NCBI GenBank assembly: GCA_016841125.1
Contig: JAENZU010000259.1
Coordinates: 1 to 5,672, forward strand
Reading direction: 5' to 3'
DNA: 5,672 bases
From: Melioribacter sp.
Lineage (GTDB): Bacteria > Bacteroidota > Ignavibacteria > Ignavibacteriales > Melioribacteraceae
A model generated the notes under the pieces. The model saw nothing but the letters and a program-made list of their open reading frames with translations. It was not told the DNA's origin and made no database searches. Position 1 is the first letter of the stretch; the number at the start of each line of letters is the position of its first letter. Both the position numbers and the translations under genes were made by a program. Of the stretch, positions 1 through 5,672 are shown in pieces.

Positions 1-12
1 AGCCATAAATGG

Positions 13-642
13 TTACGCATACGGCAAATAGTGTGCATGTTCCCACTGAAGAAGCATTGCGTGAGCAATAGTGGCGAATACACCAAAGCCAAGAGGAAAT
101 ACGAAATTGTGTACTAAAAGACTAACAAAAAATTGTATTGATAAAATTGAAAATGAACCAATAAAAACCACTGCGAAAATTTTTAACAGGTCAACCGAAC
201 CATCGAAAGCTTCGAAAGGGACATTTGGATAAATGACAGAAAGGGTTTTAATAGCAGCGATGTTCAGAATGTAATAAAGTATCATTGCTGCAAAAAGTAT
301 CAACAGACTAATAATATATTTCGCGGAATAAACACTTAATTTCGGAAGCGGTAGCGAGTAGATATACTTCCATCCGCCGGCTCGGTGCTCTGTGTAGTTA
401 ACATAAAATGTGAGCAGCGTTATAAATAACGGAAGTAAAAGTATCGACCATGAATTCATTGAAAATGTTGTGAAAACCATCCAAGGATTTGAGTCCGGCT
501 CCTCAAATAGCTGAGGTCTGTTATAAAAAATCATAAAATTAATTGCCACAATAAATACCGGCGCTATCACTGCACCCCACATTCCCAGAGTTTTACGGAT
601 CTTAATAAATTCAGCCATTAAAGCTCTTCTCAAATATATCAT
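13..642 (-). CDS. ABC-2 type transporter permease, probably C-terminally truncated
   Basis: This is an integral inner-membrane subunit, the likely partner of the ATPase encoded just upstream, together forming an exporter whose substrate cannot be told. The 209 residues show hydrophobic segments at about 22-40, 64-83, 106-130, 152-176 and 180-198. Between the second and third lies the loop EHRAGGWKYIYSLPLP (85-100), typical of this permease type (E..aGGWK...lPlp). Family members usually have six membrane segments and about 240-250 residues, so the last segment seems missing. The protein ends HYLPYA-stop, and the same frame continues after the TAA as P-F-M-A to the window edge, which suggests a Tyr codon turned into TAA. 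The start ATG overlaps the ATPase stop as ATGA and has AGGGGAG five bases upstream. A second possible start is Met9 (ATG at 618-616), with GAGAAGAG upstream. The permease call is firm, the truncation is inference. Confidence 0.85.
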   Translation of the reverse strand: MIYLRRALMAEFIKIRKTLGMWGAVIAPVFIVAINFMIFYNRPQLFEEPDSNPWMVFTTFSMNSWSILLLPLFITLLTFYVNYTEHRAGGWKYIYSLPLPKLSVYSAKYIISLLILFAAMILYYILNIAAIKTLSVIYPNVPFEAFDGSVDLLKIFAVVFIGSFSILSIQFFVSLLVHNFVFPLGFGVFATIAHAMLLQWEHAHYLPYA

Positions 643-1547
643 TTGATCTCCCCTGTTAACTCAAAGAATAATTCTTCTAAATTTCCACTGTCTGATCGAA
701 CTGAATAGATTTCAATATCCGAATCGATAAGTTTTTTCAAGATTGAATTAATACTTTCGTTACTGTTTTTGTTTACCGAAATCGTATTTTCACCAACAAT
801 TAAAATTTGTTTATCATCACGCTCCAAAGTTTCCTTTGCTTTCGCAGGAGAATTAGTATCGATCAATAAAACATTTTCCGATACTTTTTTCATCTCGTTA
901 AGTGTGCCTTCAAAAACCAGTTTACCTTTATTGATAACACCAACATTGGTTGCAAGTTTTTCGACTTCACTCAAAATATGACTCGAAAGAAAAATTGTGA
1001 TCCCCTTTTCTTTGTTAAGTTTTATCAGCAGTTCACGAACCTCGCGAATTCCTTGAGGATCAAGTCCGTTAGTTGGCTCATCAAGTACCAGCAATTTTGG
1101 ATTACTAAAAAGCGCAATAGCAAGCGCAAGCCTCTGCTTCATCCCCATCGACATTGCTTTTACTTTTTTATTTACCCCGCCCATGAGATCAACAATCCCG
1201 AGTACCTCATTTATCCTTTCTTTTTTACCGCCGAGATAATGGCGAAGAATCTTAAGATTCTCGTACGCCGTCAAATGCTCGTATAAGGAAGGAGTTTCAA
1301 CAAGTGAACCGATATGCTTAAGAATATTGATTCTCTCTTTTTGAATATCTTTTCCAAATATTTTTATTGAAGTAGGAGGAACATTGTAAAGTCCGAGCAG
1401 TGTGCGGATTGTGGTGGTTTTACCGGCGCCGTTTGGACCAAGAAAACAATAAATTGAACCTTGGGGAACATTGAGATTAATATTATCAATTGCTCTAAAT
1501 CTTTTGAAACTGTAACTAAGATTTTTGGTTTCAATTAAATTTTGCAT
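639..1547 (-). CDS. ABC transporter ATP-binding protein, BcrA/DrrA type
   Basis: This is a cytoplasmic ATPase that would power the adjacent ABC-2 permease in export of an unknown substrate; relatives handle peptides, antibiotics or lipids. All nucleotide-binding motifs are visible in the 302 residues: Walker A GPNGAGKT (37-44), signature MSMGMKQRL (132-140), Walker B LLVLDEP (152-158), D-loop NGLDPQG (160-166) and H-loop His190 in LSSH. The Q-loop position carries Glu84 (GSLVETP), as is common in the BcrA-like group. The signature in MxMGMKQ form also fits that group. Residues from about 215 form the variable C-terminal extension of this class. The length is normal and nothing suggests decay. 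It is first in the operon, and its TGA overlaps the permease ATG by four bases. The start ATG has only weak ribosome-binding sequence upstream (AAAGTTGAT). Confidence 0.93.
   Translation of the reverse strand: MQNLIETKNLSYSFKRFRAIDNINLNVPQGSIYCFLGPNGAGKTTTIRTLLGLYNVPPTSIKIFGKDIQKERINILKHIGSLVETPSLYEHLTAYENLKILRHYLGGKKERINEVLGIVDLMGGVNKKVKAMSMGMKQRLALAIALFSNPKLLVLDEPTNGLDPQGIREVRELLIKLNKEKGITIFLSSHILSEVEKLATNVGVINKGKLVFEGTLNEMKKVSENVLLIDTNSPAKAKETLERDDKQILIVGENTISVNKNSNESINSILKKLIDSDIEIYSVRSDSGNLEELFFELTGEIK
648..654 (-). promoter_or_regulatory. Ribosome binding site of the ABC permease
   Basis: On the minus strand AGGGGAG lies five bases before the permease ATG at 642-640, inside the last codons of the ATPase gene. 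It supports the overlapping ATGA start rather than the internal Met9, and translational coupling of the two subunits. Confidence 0.65.
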
Positions 1548-1658
1548 ATCAACTTTATTAATAACACGAATGGAGTTTAGACGAAAAGTGTTGTGGAATT
1601 GTTACATCTACTTAAAATTTATGAGTGAACGGAATTTACATTTTAGATTTTCACTTAA

Positions 1659-1722
1659 CGAATTATATAGCTTTTCTACATCATTGAATCCGACTTCACG
1701 GAACCGAAATGCATATAATTCG
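1659..1722. promoter_or_regulatory. Divergent promoter region with mirrored ATATAATTCG elements
   Basis: The 199-base gap between the divergent ATPase and hydrolase genes contains CGAATTATAT at 1659-1668 and its exact reverse complement ATATAATTCG at 1713-1722. Each copy contains a perfect TATAAT pointing outward: minus strand 1667-1662 towards the ATPase (about 115 bases before its ATG), and plus strand 1714-1719 towards the hydrolase (27 bases before its ATG). I find no convincing -35 box at normal spacing for either. They could be two -10 boxes with identical flanks, or the half sites of one regulator, with centres 54 bases apart. Confidence 0.4.
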
Positions 1723-1746
1723 ACTAAATATCCAAAAAGAATTAAA

Positions 1747-2577
1747 ATGAAGATTTTCAAAATTTATTTTTTTGCAGTTTTAATTTCAATTCCGATTGCA
1801 GCACAAAATGACATTAGTAATATTCCCATACTCAAAAATACTAAGGTGTTAAATCTTTATTCTACGGAAGTTCAAGATTCATTCAAGATTTATATCAAAT
1901 TGCCGGAAGGGTATTTTGCTTCGCAAAAAACTTACTCTGTTATCTATTTATTGGATGGCGATATTCTATTCCCAATTGCGTGCGGAAATTTGCAGTATCT
2001 TTATTATGGGGAAGCCGCACCTGAGATGATAATTGTAGGCATCGGCTACGGCGGATTGGGATTTGACTCCGGCAATAACAGAAGCAGAGATTACACCGCC
2101 ATACCGATTGAGGGCAGATCCTATTGGGGCGGGGCGCCGAAATTTCTAAACTTTATCAAAAACGAATTGATACCCAAACTTGAATCCAATTTTAGGGTTG
2201 ATGATTCCGAACGGATTTTAATGGGGCATTCACTCGGCGGTCAGTTTGTTCTTTATTCATTTTTCACCCAACCCGAACTCTTTACAAAATATATTGCAAG
2301 CAGTCCGGCTTTATTTAGCTTAATCGAATTTTATGATCAACTTGAAGAAAAGAGCGTCACAAAACTGAATAACCTTAACCGAAAAATTTGGATATCGGTG
2401 GGAGAAAATGAATTGAGTGAAGAGTACTTAACGCCTCTTCAAAATATTGCTAATAAAATTGAAAGCCGGAGCTACAAAAATATTGGTCTTCGATACGAAG
2501 AGATAAGCGGCGGCAGTCATTTTTTAGTTCCGTCAATTGCTCTTTCTTACGGATTAAAATTTCTTTTTGAAAATTAA
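1747..2577 (+). CDS. Secreted alpha/beta hydrolase, putative esterase family (PF00756 type)
   Basis: This is a 276-residue exported serine hydrolase, related to the esterase D/IroE-like siderophore esterase group; the substrate is unknown. Residues 1-19 form a signal peptide (K2 and K5, hydrophobic FFAVLISIPIAA) with likely cleavage before Gln20, so it should act in the periplasm or outside the cell. The fold is visible: strand YSVIYLLDGD (63-72), oxyanion-side loop IIVGIGYGG (95-103), nucleophile elbow GHSLGG (160-165) with Ser162, SSPALF (185-190), the acid-side region ISVGENELSEEY (216-227), and catalytic His258 in GGSHF. Which acidic residue completes the triad, if any, is unclear. The frame stays open upstream to an ATG at 1525, inside the divergent ATPase gene. 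I chose 1747 because it gives a clean signal peptide and leaves room for the promoters. The ribosome binding site is weak. It is transcribed alone and ends at a hairpin. Confidence 0.87.
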   Translation: MKIFKIYFFAVLISIPIAAQNDISNIPILKNTKVLNLYSTEVQDSFKIYIKLPEGYFASQKTYSVIYLLDGDILFPIACGNLQYLYYGEAAPEMIIVGIGYGGLGFDSGNNRSRDYTAIPIEGRSYWGGAPKFLNFIKNELIPKLESNFRVDDSERILMGHSLGGQFVLYSFFTQPELFTKYIASSPALFSLIEFYDQLEEKSVTKLNNLNRKIWISVGENELSEEYLTPLQNIANKIESRSYKNIGLRYEEISGGSHFLVPSIALSYGLKFLFEN

Positions 2578-2616
2578 CGGCACAACCAAATATTGATTGT
2601 GCCGGAATTTATTTAT
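2578..2616. terminator. Hairpin terminator between convergent genes, probably bidirectional
   Basis: Arms CGGCACAA (2578-2585) and TTGTGCCG (2597-2604) pair perfectly over eight bases around an 11-base loop, starting one base after the hydrolase stop. On the plus strand it is followed by GAATTTATTTAT. On the minus strand it is followed by TTAATTTTCAAA. The T runs are short, but the position between two convergent stops (2577 and 2620) supports use in both directions. Confidence 0.7.
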
Positions 2617-2619
2617 GAA

Positions 2620-2961
2620 TCACATATTTAGAATTTCGCGTACTTCAACTTCACCGTCATGCTCAAAGATAGGGCATTCTTTAGCAAGTTCGGCAGCTTC
2701 ATCCAAAGATTCGGAATTAACAATGAGATATCCCCCAACAATCTCTTTGCCTTCGGCGTAAGGTCCGTCGTGAACAACTTTCCCCTTATCCTTTAGCTGC
2801 TTGCCTTCTTTACCGAGAGGAAGTCCGTCAACCAATTTACCGCTGCTTGCAAGATCGCCCATCCATTTTTTCCAAAGCTCCATGTGAGCCTGCATTTGCT
2901 CCGGTGACTCCTGCACTCTGCGTGCATCTCCGCCGCGAAATAGATACATATATTTTGCCAT
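2620..2961 (-). CDS. YCII-related (DGPF-type) small protein
   Basis: This is a 113-residue cytoplasmic protein of the YCII/DGPF family, a small ferredoxin-like alpha/beta fold. Members have no single established function; some are proposed to be enzymes or are found next to ECF sigma factors. The recognisable features are the N-terminal strand MAKYMYLFRGG, the helix with ESPEQMQAHMELWKKWM (18-34), SSGKLVDGLPL (39-49), the hallmark DGPYAEGKEIVGGYLIV (65-81) and the ending CPIFEHDGEVEVREI (96-110), which matches the family's CP...G..EVR pattern. The length is normal for a single-domain member. It is not next to a sigma factor here and is transcribed alone, away from the Nim-like gene. A strong ribosome binding site fixes the start. 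The biochemical role is unknown. Confidence 0.88.
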   Translation of the reverse strand: MAKYMYLFRGGDARRVQESPEQMQAHMELWKKWMGDLASSGKLVDGLPLGKEGKQLKDKGKVVHDGPYAEGKEIVGGYLIVNSESLDEAAELAKECPIFEHDGEVEVREILNM

Positions 2962-2966
2962 GATAT

Positions 2967-2974
2967 TCTCCTTT
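2967..2974 (-). promoter_or_regulatory. Strong Shine-Dalgarno of the YCII-type gene
   Basis: On the minus strand AAAGGAGA lies five bases before the ATG at 2961-2959. It is the best ribosome binding site in the window, and it confirms that start and argues that the host uses Shine-Dalgarno initiation. Confidence 0.75.
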
Positions 2975-3006
2975 GTTGATTGTGATTTATATTTGTGATT
3001 TAGTGT

Positions 3007-3032
3007 ATTTTATTTTACAAAATAAAATTATA
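3007..3032 (-). promoter_or_regulatory. Candidate promoter and palindromic operator of the YCII-type gene
   Basis: On the minus strand a perfect TATAAT occupies 3032-3027, about 65 bases before the YCII-type ATG. Directly downstream, at the expected transcription start, is a perfect interrupted palindrome: ATTTTATTTT (3007-3016), two bases AC, then AAAATAAAAT (3019-3028). The position suits a repressor site. The sequence is nearly all A and T, so chance symmetry is possible. No clear -35 box was found. Confidence 0.35.
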
Positions 3033-3050
3033 CATCATTTTCGATTCATA

Positions 3051-3087
3051 ATTTTACTTTCAATTAATAGACGAATGAAAGTAAGAT
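3051..3087. repeat. 12-base inverted repeat in the divergent intergenic region
   Basis: ATTTTACTTTCA (3051-3062) and TGAAAGTAAGAT (3076-3087) pair over 12 positions, with 11 Watson-Crick pairs (nine of them consecutive) and one G-T pair, around a 13-base spacer. No T run follows on either strand, so a terminator is unlikely. It lies between the YCII-type and Nim-like genes, about 120 bases before the latter. It could be an operator for the Nim-like operon or the remnant of a small repeat element. Confidence 0.45.
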
Positions 3088-3205
3088 TTGGGGACGAATT
3101 AAATTAAAATTTTAAAAAATATTTTCATTGAAAAAAGTCTCTATAAAAATTAGTTTGTATAAGATTCATTTGGAACAGAACAAGTTACTAATACAAAGAA
3201 ATTAA

Positions 3206-3688
3206 ATGCGCCGTGAAGACAAACAAATAAAATCCCAAACAGAAATAAATAGAATAATAAACCAAGCTCTTGTCTGCAGACTCGCATTTTCCAAAAATGA
3301 TTCACCTTACATTGTGCCGGTATCCTTCGGTTATAACGGCAGTTCAATTTTTATTCATACCGCAAAAGAGGGAAAGAAAATAGATTATATTGAATCAAAT
3401 GATAAGGTCTGCTTTGAATTTGAAGCCAATGTTAAACTTCACACCGACGTGAAAAACGCGTGCAGCTGGACTATGGAATATGAAAGTGTAATAGGCTTCG
3501 GGAAAATTGTAGAATTGAGGACGACAGAAGAAATAGTAAATGGGCTGAATAATATAATGAAGCACTACTCCAGCAAAGAATGGGAATTCAGAGATCCCTC
3601 TATTAATAACACCCGCGTTTGGCAAATTGAAATTGACGTGATTACCGGTAAACGATCATTGAGAAAACCCCAGATTAACAATGAATAA
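3206..3688 (+). CDS. Nim-like pyridoxamine 5'-phosphate oxidase family protein (FMN-binding split barrel)
   Basis: This 160-residue cytoplasmic protein belongs to the Pyridox_ox_2/NimA-like group of split-barrel flavoproteins. Relatives bind FMN (or haem) and some reduce 5-nitroimidazole drugs; the natural substrate is generally unknown. Family marks are the MRREDKQI start, ALVCRLAF (21-28), SPYIVPVSFGY (33-43), IFIHTAKEGKKID (48-60) with the conserved His51, KVCFEFE (67-73), the CSWTMEYESVIGFGKI stretch (86-101), and the ending IEIDVITGKRS (141-151). It is full length, and the conserved first residues fix the start, although the ribosome binding site is weak. A TATAAG at 3158-3163 is a possible -10 box. 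Its last eight bases overlap the next gene, so the two are probably translated together. Calling it a drug-resistance protein would go beyond the evidence. Confidence 0.88.
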   Translation: MRREDKQIKSQTEINRIINQALVCRLAFSKNDSPYIVPVSFGYNGSSIFIHTAKEGKKIDYIESNDKVCFEFEANVKLHTDVKNACSWTMEYESVIGFGKIVELRTTEEIVNGLNNIMKHYSSKEWEFRDPSINNTRVWQIEIDVITGKRSLRKPQINNE

Positions 3689-4607
3689 AAATGAACTTAT
3701 TGATTGGCTTTTAGCGGGGGATGTATCGATTGAATATCAAACCCGCAGAGATATTCTCGGCGAAAAAAACCTTGATGATCTTCGCAATAAAATTCAGAAC
3801 GAAGGTTGGGGGGCCAGATATCTCAAACACAGGAATGCAGATGGGAATTGGGGTACAGCATTCTACCATCCCAAATGGATCTCAACACATTACACTTTAC
3901 TTGATCTGCGAAATCTTGAGTTTCCGCTGAACAATAAAAAGATTCAGGAAAGCGTTGAAATAGTTTTAAACATACCGCGGGAAAAAGACGGAGGTATAAA
4001 TGTGGCAATAAGTTTGGGTCACAGTGATGTCTGCGTTAACGGTATGGTATTAAATTACTGCTCTTACTTTAAGCCGAATGATAAAAGATTACGATCCCTA
4101 GTTGGCTATCTTCTTAATTCAATAATGAAAGACGGAGGCTGGAATTGCGCATGGAAGAGGGGCGCTGTTCACAGCTCGCTGCATACAACACTTTCTGTTC
4201 TTGAAGGGCTGCACGAATTTGGTAGGACGAACAAATACAAAAGTAACGAAATTAAAGCTGCACAAAAGCACGCAGTAGAATTTATGTTCAAGCATCGGTT
4301 ATTTAAATCTCATAGGACCGGCAAGGTTATCAAACCGCAATTCACAAAACTAACATATCCACCACGCTGGTATTACGATATTTTAAGAACGTTGGATTAT
4401 TTCAGATCTGCTAAAATTAAGTTTGACCCGAGAATGGTGGATGCTTTTAATTTAATATTGAAGAAGAGAAAGAAAGACGGCACATGGAATTTGCAGTCAA
4501 AGCATAAAGGGGTAGAGCATTTTGAAATGGAAAAGGTTGGAGAGCCTAGCCGTTGGAATACACTTAGGGCAATTAGAATTTTTAAATACTACAGAATTGA
4601 TATTTGA
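3681..4607 (+). CDS. Alpha/alpha-toroid protein with prenyltransferase/squalene-cyclase-type repeats, function unknown
   Basis: This 308-residue soluble protein has no signal peptide or membrane segment. It carries repeats resembling the QW motifs of terpene cyclases: RNADGNWGTAFYHP (51-64), MKDGGWNCAWKRG (149-161) and KKDGTWNL (264-271), each before or between helices, as in an alpha/alpha barrel. The cyclase catalytic DxDD motif is absent, and it is about half the length of a squalene-hopene cyclase, so that activity is unlikely. A GHSDVCVNGM stretch (113-122) and HSSLHTTLSVLEGL (164-177) recall the D-x-C and H zinc-ligand region of protein prenyltransferase beta subunits, but this resemblance is unproven. 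Conserved-looking TYPPRWYYD (225-233) and PSRWNTLRA (289-297) could line a pocket. The start ATG overlaps the end of the Nim-like gene in ATGAATAA, which implies coupling. I recognise the fold but no function. Confidence 0.72.
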   Translation: MNKNELIDWLLAGDVSIEYQTRRDILGEKNLDDLRNKIQNEGWGARYLKHRNADGNWGTAFYHPKWISTHYTLLDLRNLEFPLNNKKIQESVEIVLNIPREKDGGINVAISLGHSDVCVNGMVLNYCSYFKPNDKRLRSLVGYLLNSIMKDGGWNCAWKRGAVHSSLHTTLSVLEGLHEFGRTNKYKSNEIKAAQKHAVEFMFKHRLFKSHRTGKVIKPQFTKLTYPPRWYYDILRTLDYFRSAKIKFDPRMVDAFNLILKKRKKDGTWNLQSKHKGVEHFEMEKVGEPSRWNTLRAIRIFKYYRIDI

Positions 4608-4710
4608 ACATACTTCTGAGTAATTCAATTTTCCTTTACCTTGTATCTAATCAAATCTTAAACTAATTTTTATGCGGAAATTTCTTACACAAACACCGGT
4701 TAGGTAATTA

Positions 4711-5672
4711 ATGTTTTCTCGATTACTGTTTATGACATTGCTGTTAAGTTCAGTTATCCTTTCGCAAGGCAAGGTATATTTGGTTATGGGTTCTGATACC
4801 GGAATTTGGGAAGGACTCGATACAAAAAAATACCACCACACTTACAATTTAGGATTATACACCGATCCGCTGCGAAATGCTCACAAAGTAATGGACCCCG
4901 CATTTAGAAATCAATTGGTCGATTCATACGGCACTCCGCTTAAAATGACCTGGTGGATGATGTCGGGTAACACCTTTCGGCATGCAGTAAATAATAATAT
5001 CCCTTATGCCAACTCAATGACGTTTTATCTTATGGAAAAGTATCACGGTGATAAAATTGCATTATTCGGTGATGAAATTTCCTTGCACTATCACACTTTT
5101 ACCTGGACAGACTACGATCAAGACGGAGTTTACTGGTGGAATCAGGCGCTGCATTATGAAGATTTCTTTGGAGACTTTGAATATACTTTAGCTCAAAATT
5201 TAATTGATGAAAATGTATTCCCGGTTTCATACCGAAGCGGCTGGCACTACATGGATAATCAATGGCAGAATTACCTGGATAATATACTTCCCTTCTCAAT
5301 GCACAATGCGTATCCGTCAAAGGGAAATGATACAGTTGAACCACTCGATAACATTTTAGACTGGTCGCAGGCACCTGCCGAATATGTCCCTTATCATCCT
5401 TCGGAATTCAATTATCAAATTCCCGGAAATTTAAAGGGATACGAATTACGTTCAATTTATATGGCGCAAATGAACCAAGAGAAGATGGATGCTATTTTCC
5501 AAAAAGCTTTGGAAGGTACCGATCAGGTTGTTTGTATTTGGGCTCATCTGCCTGAAAGTGATTTTCTCGATAATATTGCCCGCATTGATTCTATCGCACA
5601 CAATTCAGATGCTGCTTACGGTCCGGTTTCATTTAGGTACTGTTCGGCTATCGAAGCAATGCAGAGATGGCT
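4711..5672 (+). CDS. Exported NodB/polysaccharide-deacetylase-like protein, 3' end beyond the window
   Basis: An open frame of 320 complete codons starts at 4711 and runs off the right edge without a stop. An in-frame TAA at 4705-4707 excludes an earlier start, and AGG at 4702-4704 is a modest ribosome binding site. Residues 1-18 form a signal peptide (MFSRLLFMTLLL...LS) with probable cleavage before Gln19. The rest resembles the glycoside hydrolase/deacetylase superfamily: an early VMGSDT (25-30) whose Asp29 could be a metal ligand, TWWMMSGN (80-87), DEISLHYHTFTW (121-132) with His126 and His128 like the G.EIGLHxH pattern, VSYRSGWHYMD (172-182) like the conserved Arg strand, and VCIWAHLPESDF (274-285) followed by PVSFRYCSAIEAMQ (305-318) at the likely domain end. 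It would act on an extracellular or cell-wall polysaccharide. Further C-terminal domains or a sorting signal may follow outside the window. Export is fairly sure, the family call is moderate. Confidence 0.62.
   Translation, partial: MFSRLLFMTLLLSSVILSQGKVYLVMGSDTGIWEGLDTKKYHHTYNLGLYTDPLRNAHKVMDPAFRNQLVDSYGTPLKMTWWMMSGNTFRHAVNNNIPYANSMTFYLMEKYHGDKIALFGDEISLHYHTFTWTDYDQDGVYWWNQALHYEDFFGDFEYTLAQNLIDENVFPVSYRSGWHYMDNQWQNYLDNILPFSMHNAYPSKGNDTVEPLDNILDWSQAPAEYVPYHPSEFNYQIPGNLKGYELRSIYMAQMNQEKMDAIFQKALEGTDQVVCIWAHLPESDFLDNIARIDSIAHNSDAAYGPVSFRYCSAIEAMQRW

Noticed and set aside
769..1286. Two plus-strand open frames (769-981 and 978-1286) opposite the ABC ATPase gene
   Set aside because: They lie wholly antisense to a gene with intact Walker and signature motifs, and their translations show no domain.
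1624..1655. Inverted repeat AGTGAA/TTCACT in the ATPase-hydrolase gap
   Set aside because: Six-base arms with a 20-base spacer are expected by chance in a region of this size.
3150..3347. Minus-strand open frame of 65 codons across the start of the Nim-like gene
   Set aside because: It is mostly antisense to a well-supported gene, with no ribosome binding site or motif. The hydrophobic stretch is a by-product of the opposite strand.
3206..3688. Calling the split-barrel gene a nitroimidazole resistance (nim) gene
   Set aside because: The family marks fit, but most Nim-like homologues have no shown resistance role, and sequence alone cannot decide.
3395..4008. Further short frames opposite or out of frame with the Nim-like and toroid genes (3395-3625 minus, 3721-3930 plus, 3823-4008 minus)
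   Set aside because: They are shadows of two full-length recognised genes and have no independent support.
4608..4710. Possible terminator or promoter after the toroid gene (TTGTAT at 4641-4646, TAATTT at 4664-4669)
   Set aside because: The boxes match consensus at only half the positions, and I found no stable hairpin with a T tract, so neither is listed as a feature.
4647..4841. Minus-strand open frame over the gap before the exported deacetylase-like gene
   Set aside because: It overlaps the signal-peptide start of a long plus-strand frame and has no recognisable content.
5099..5374. Minus-strand open frame of 91 codons inside the deacetylase-like gene
   Set aside because: The plus-strand frame is open for more than 960 bases with a signal peptide and family-like motifs, so this is antisense shadow.

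Overview
The window is AT-rich bacterial DNA, mostly coding, with seven protein genes and no RNA gene, CRISPR array or complete mobile element that I can see. Two exported proteins have signal peptides that should leave an N-terminal Gln (AA|QN and LS|QG). This fits the Bacteroidota/Ignavibacteriota/Chlorobi group. Clear Shine-Dalgarno sequences before two genes (AGGGGAG and AAAGGAGA) are less typical of Bacteroidota, so I lean towards an Ignavibacteria-like organism. This is inference from gene style, not a marker gene.

Layout: (1) Minus strand, 13-1547: a two-gene ABC transporter operon, with a BcrA/DrrA-type ATPase followed by an ABC-2 type permease, joined by an ATGA overlap. The permease appears to be cut short by an in-frame TAA close to the window edge. 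(2) 1548-1746: a divergent control region holding two outward-facing copies of ATATAATTCG. (3) Plus strand, 1747-2577: a secreted alpha/beta hydrolase of the putative esterase (PF00756) type, ending at a hairpin that probably terminates both convergent transcripts. (4) Minus strand, 2620-2961: a small YCII/DGPF-type protein with a strong ribosome binding site. (5) 2962-3205: a second divergent control region with two perfect or near-perfect inverted repeats. (6) Plus strand, 3206-4607: a translationally coupled pair, a Nim-like FMN-binding split-barrel protein and an alpha/alpha-toroid (prenyltransferase/squalene-cyclase repeat) protein of unknown role. (7) Plus strand, 4711 to the right edge: the first 320 codons of an exported protein that looks like the NodB/polysaccharide-deacetylase superfamily. 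It is open at the window end.

The ABC pair would work together as an exporter. The Nim-like and toroid proteins are likely co-expressed and may work together. The other genes look like independent accessory functions. The best candidate for something undescribed is the coupled flavin-barrel/toroid pair. The next best are the terminal exported deacetylase-like protein and the apparent nonsense codon in the permease. I see no recognised defence, toxin-antitoxin or secretion system here.
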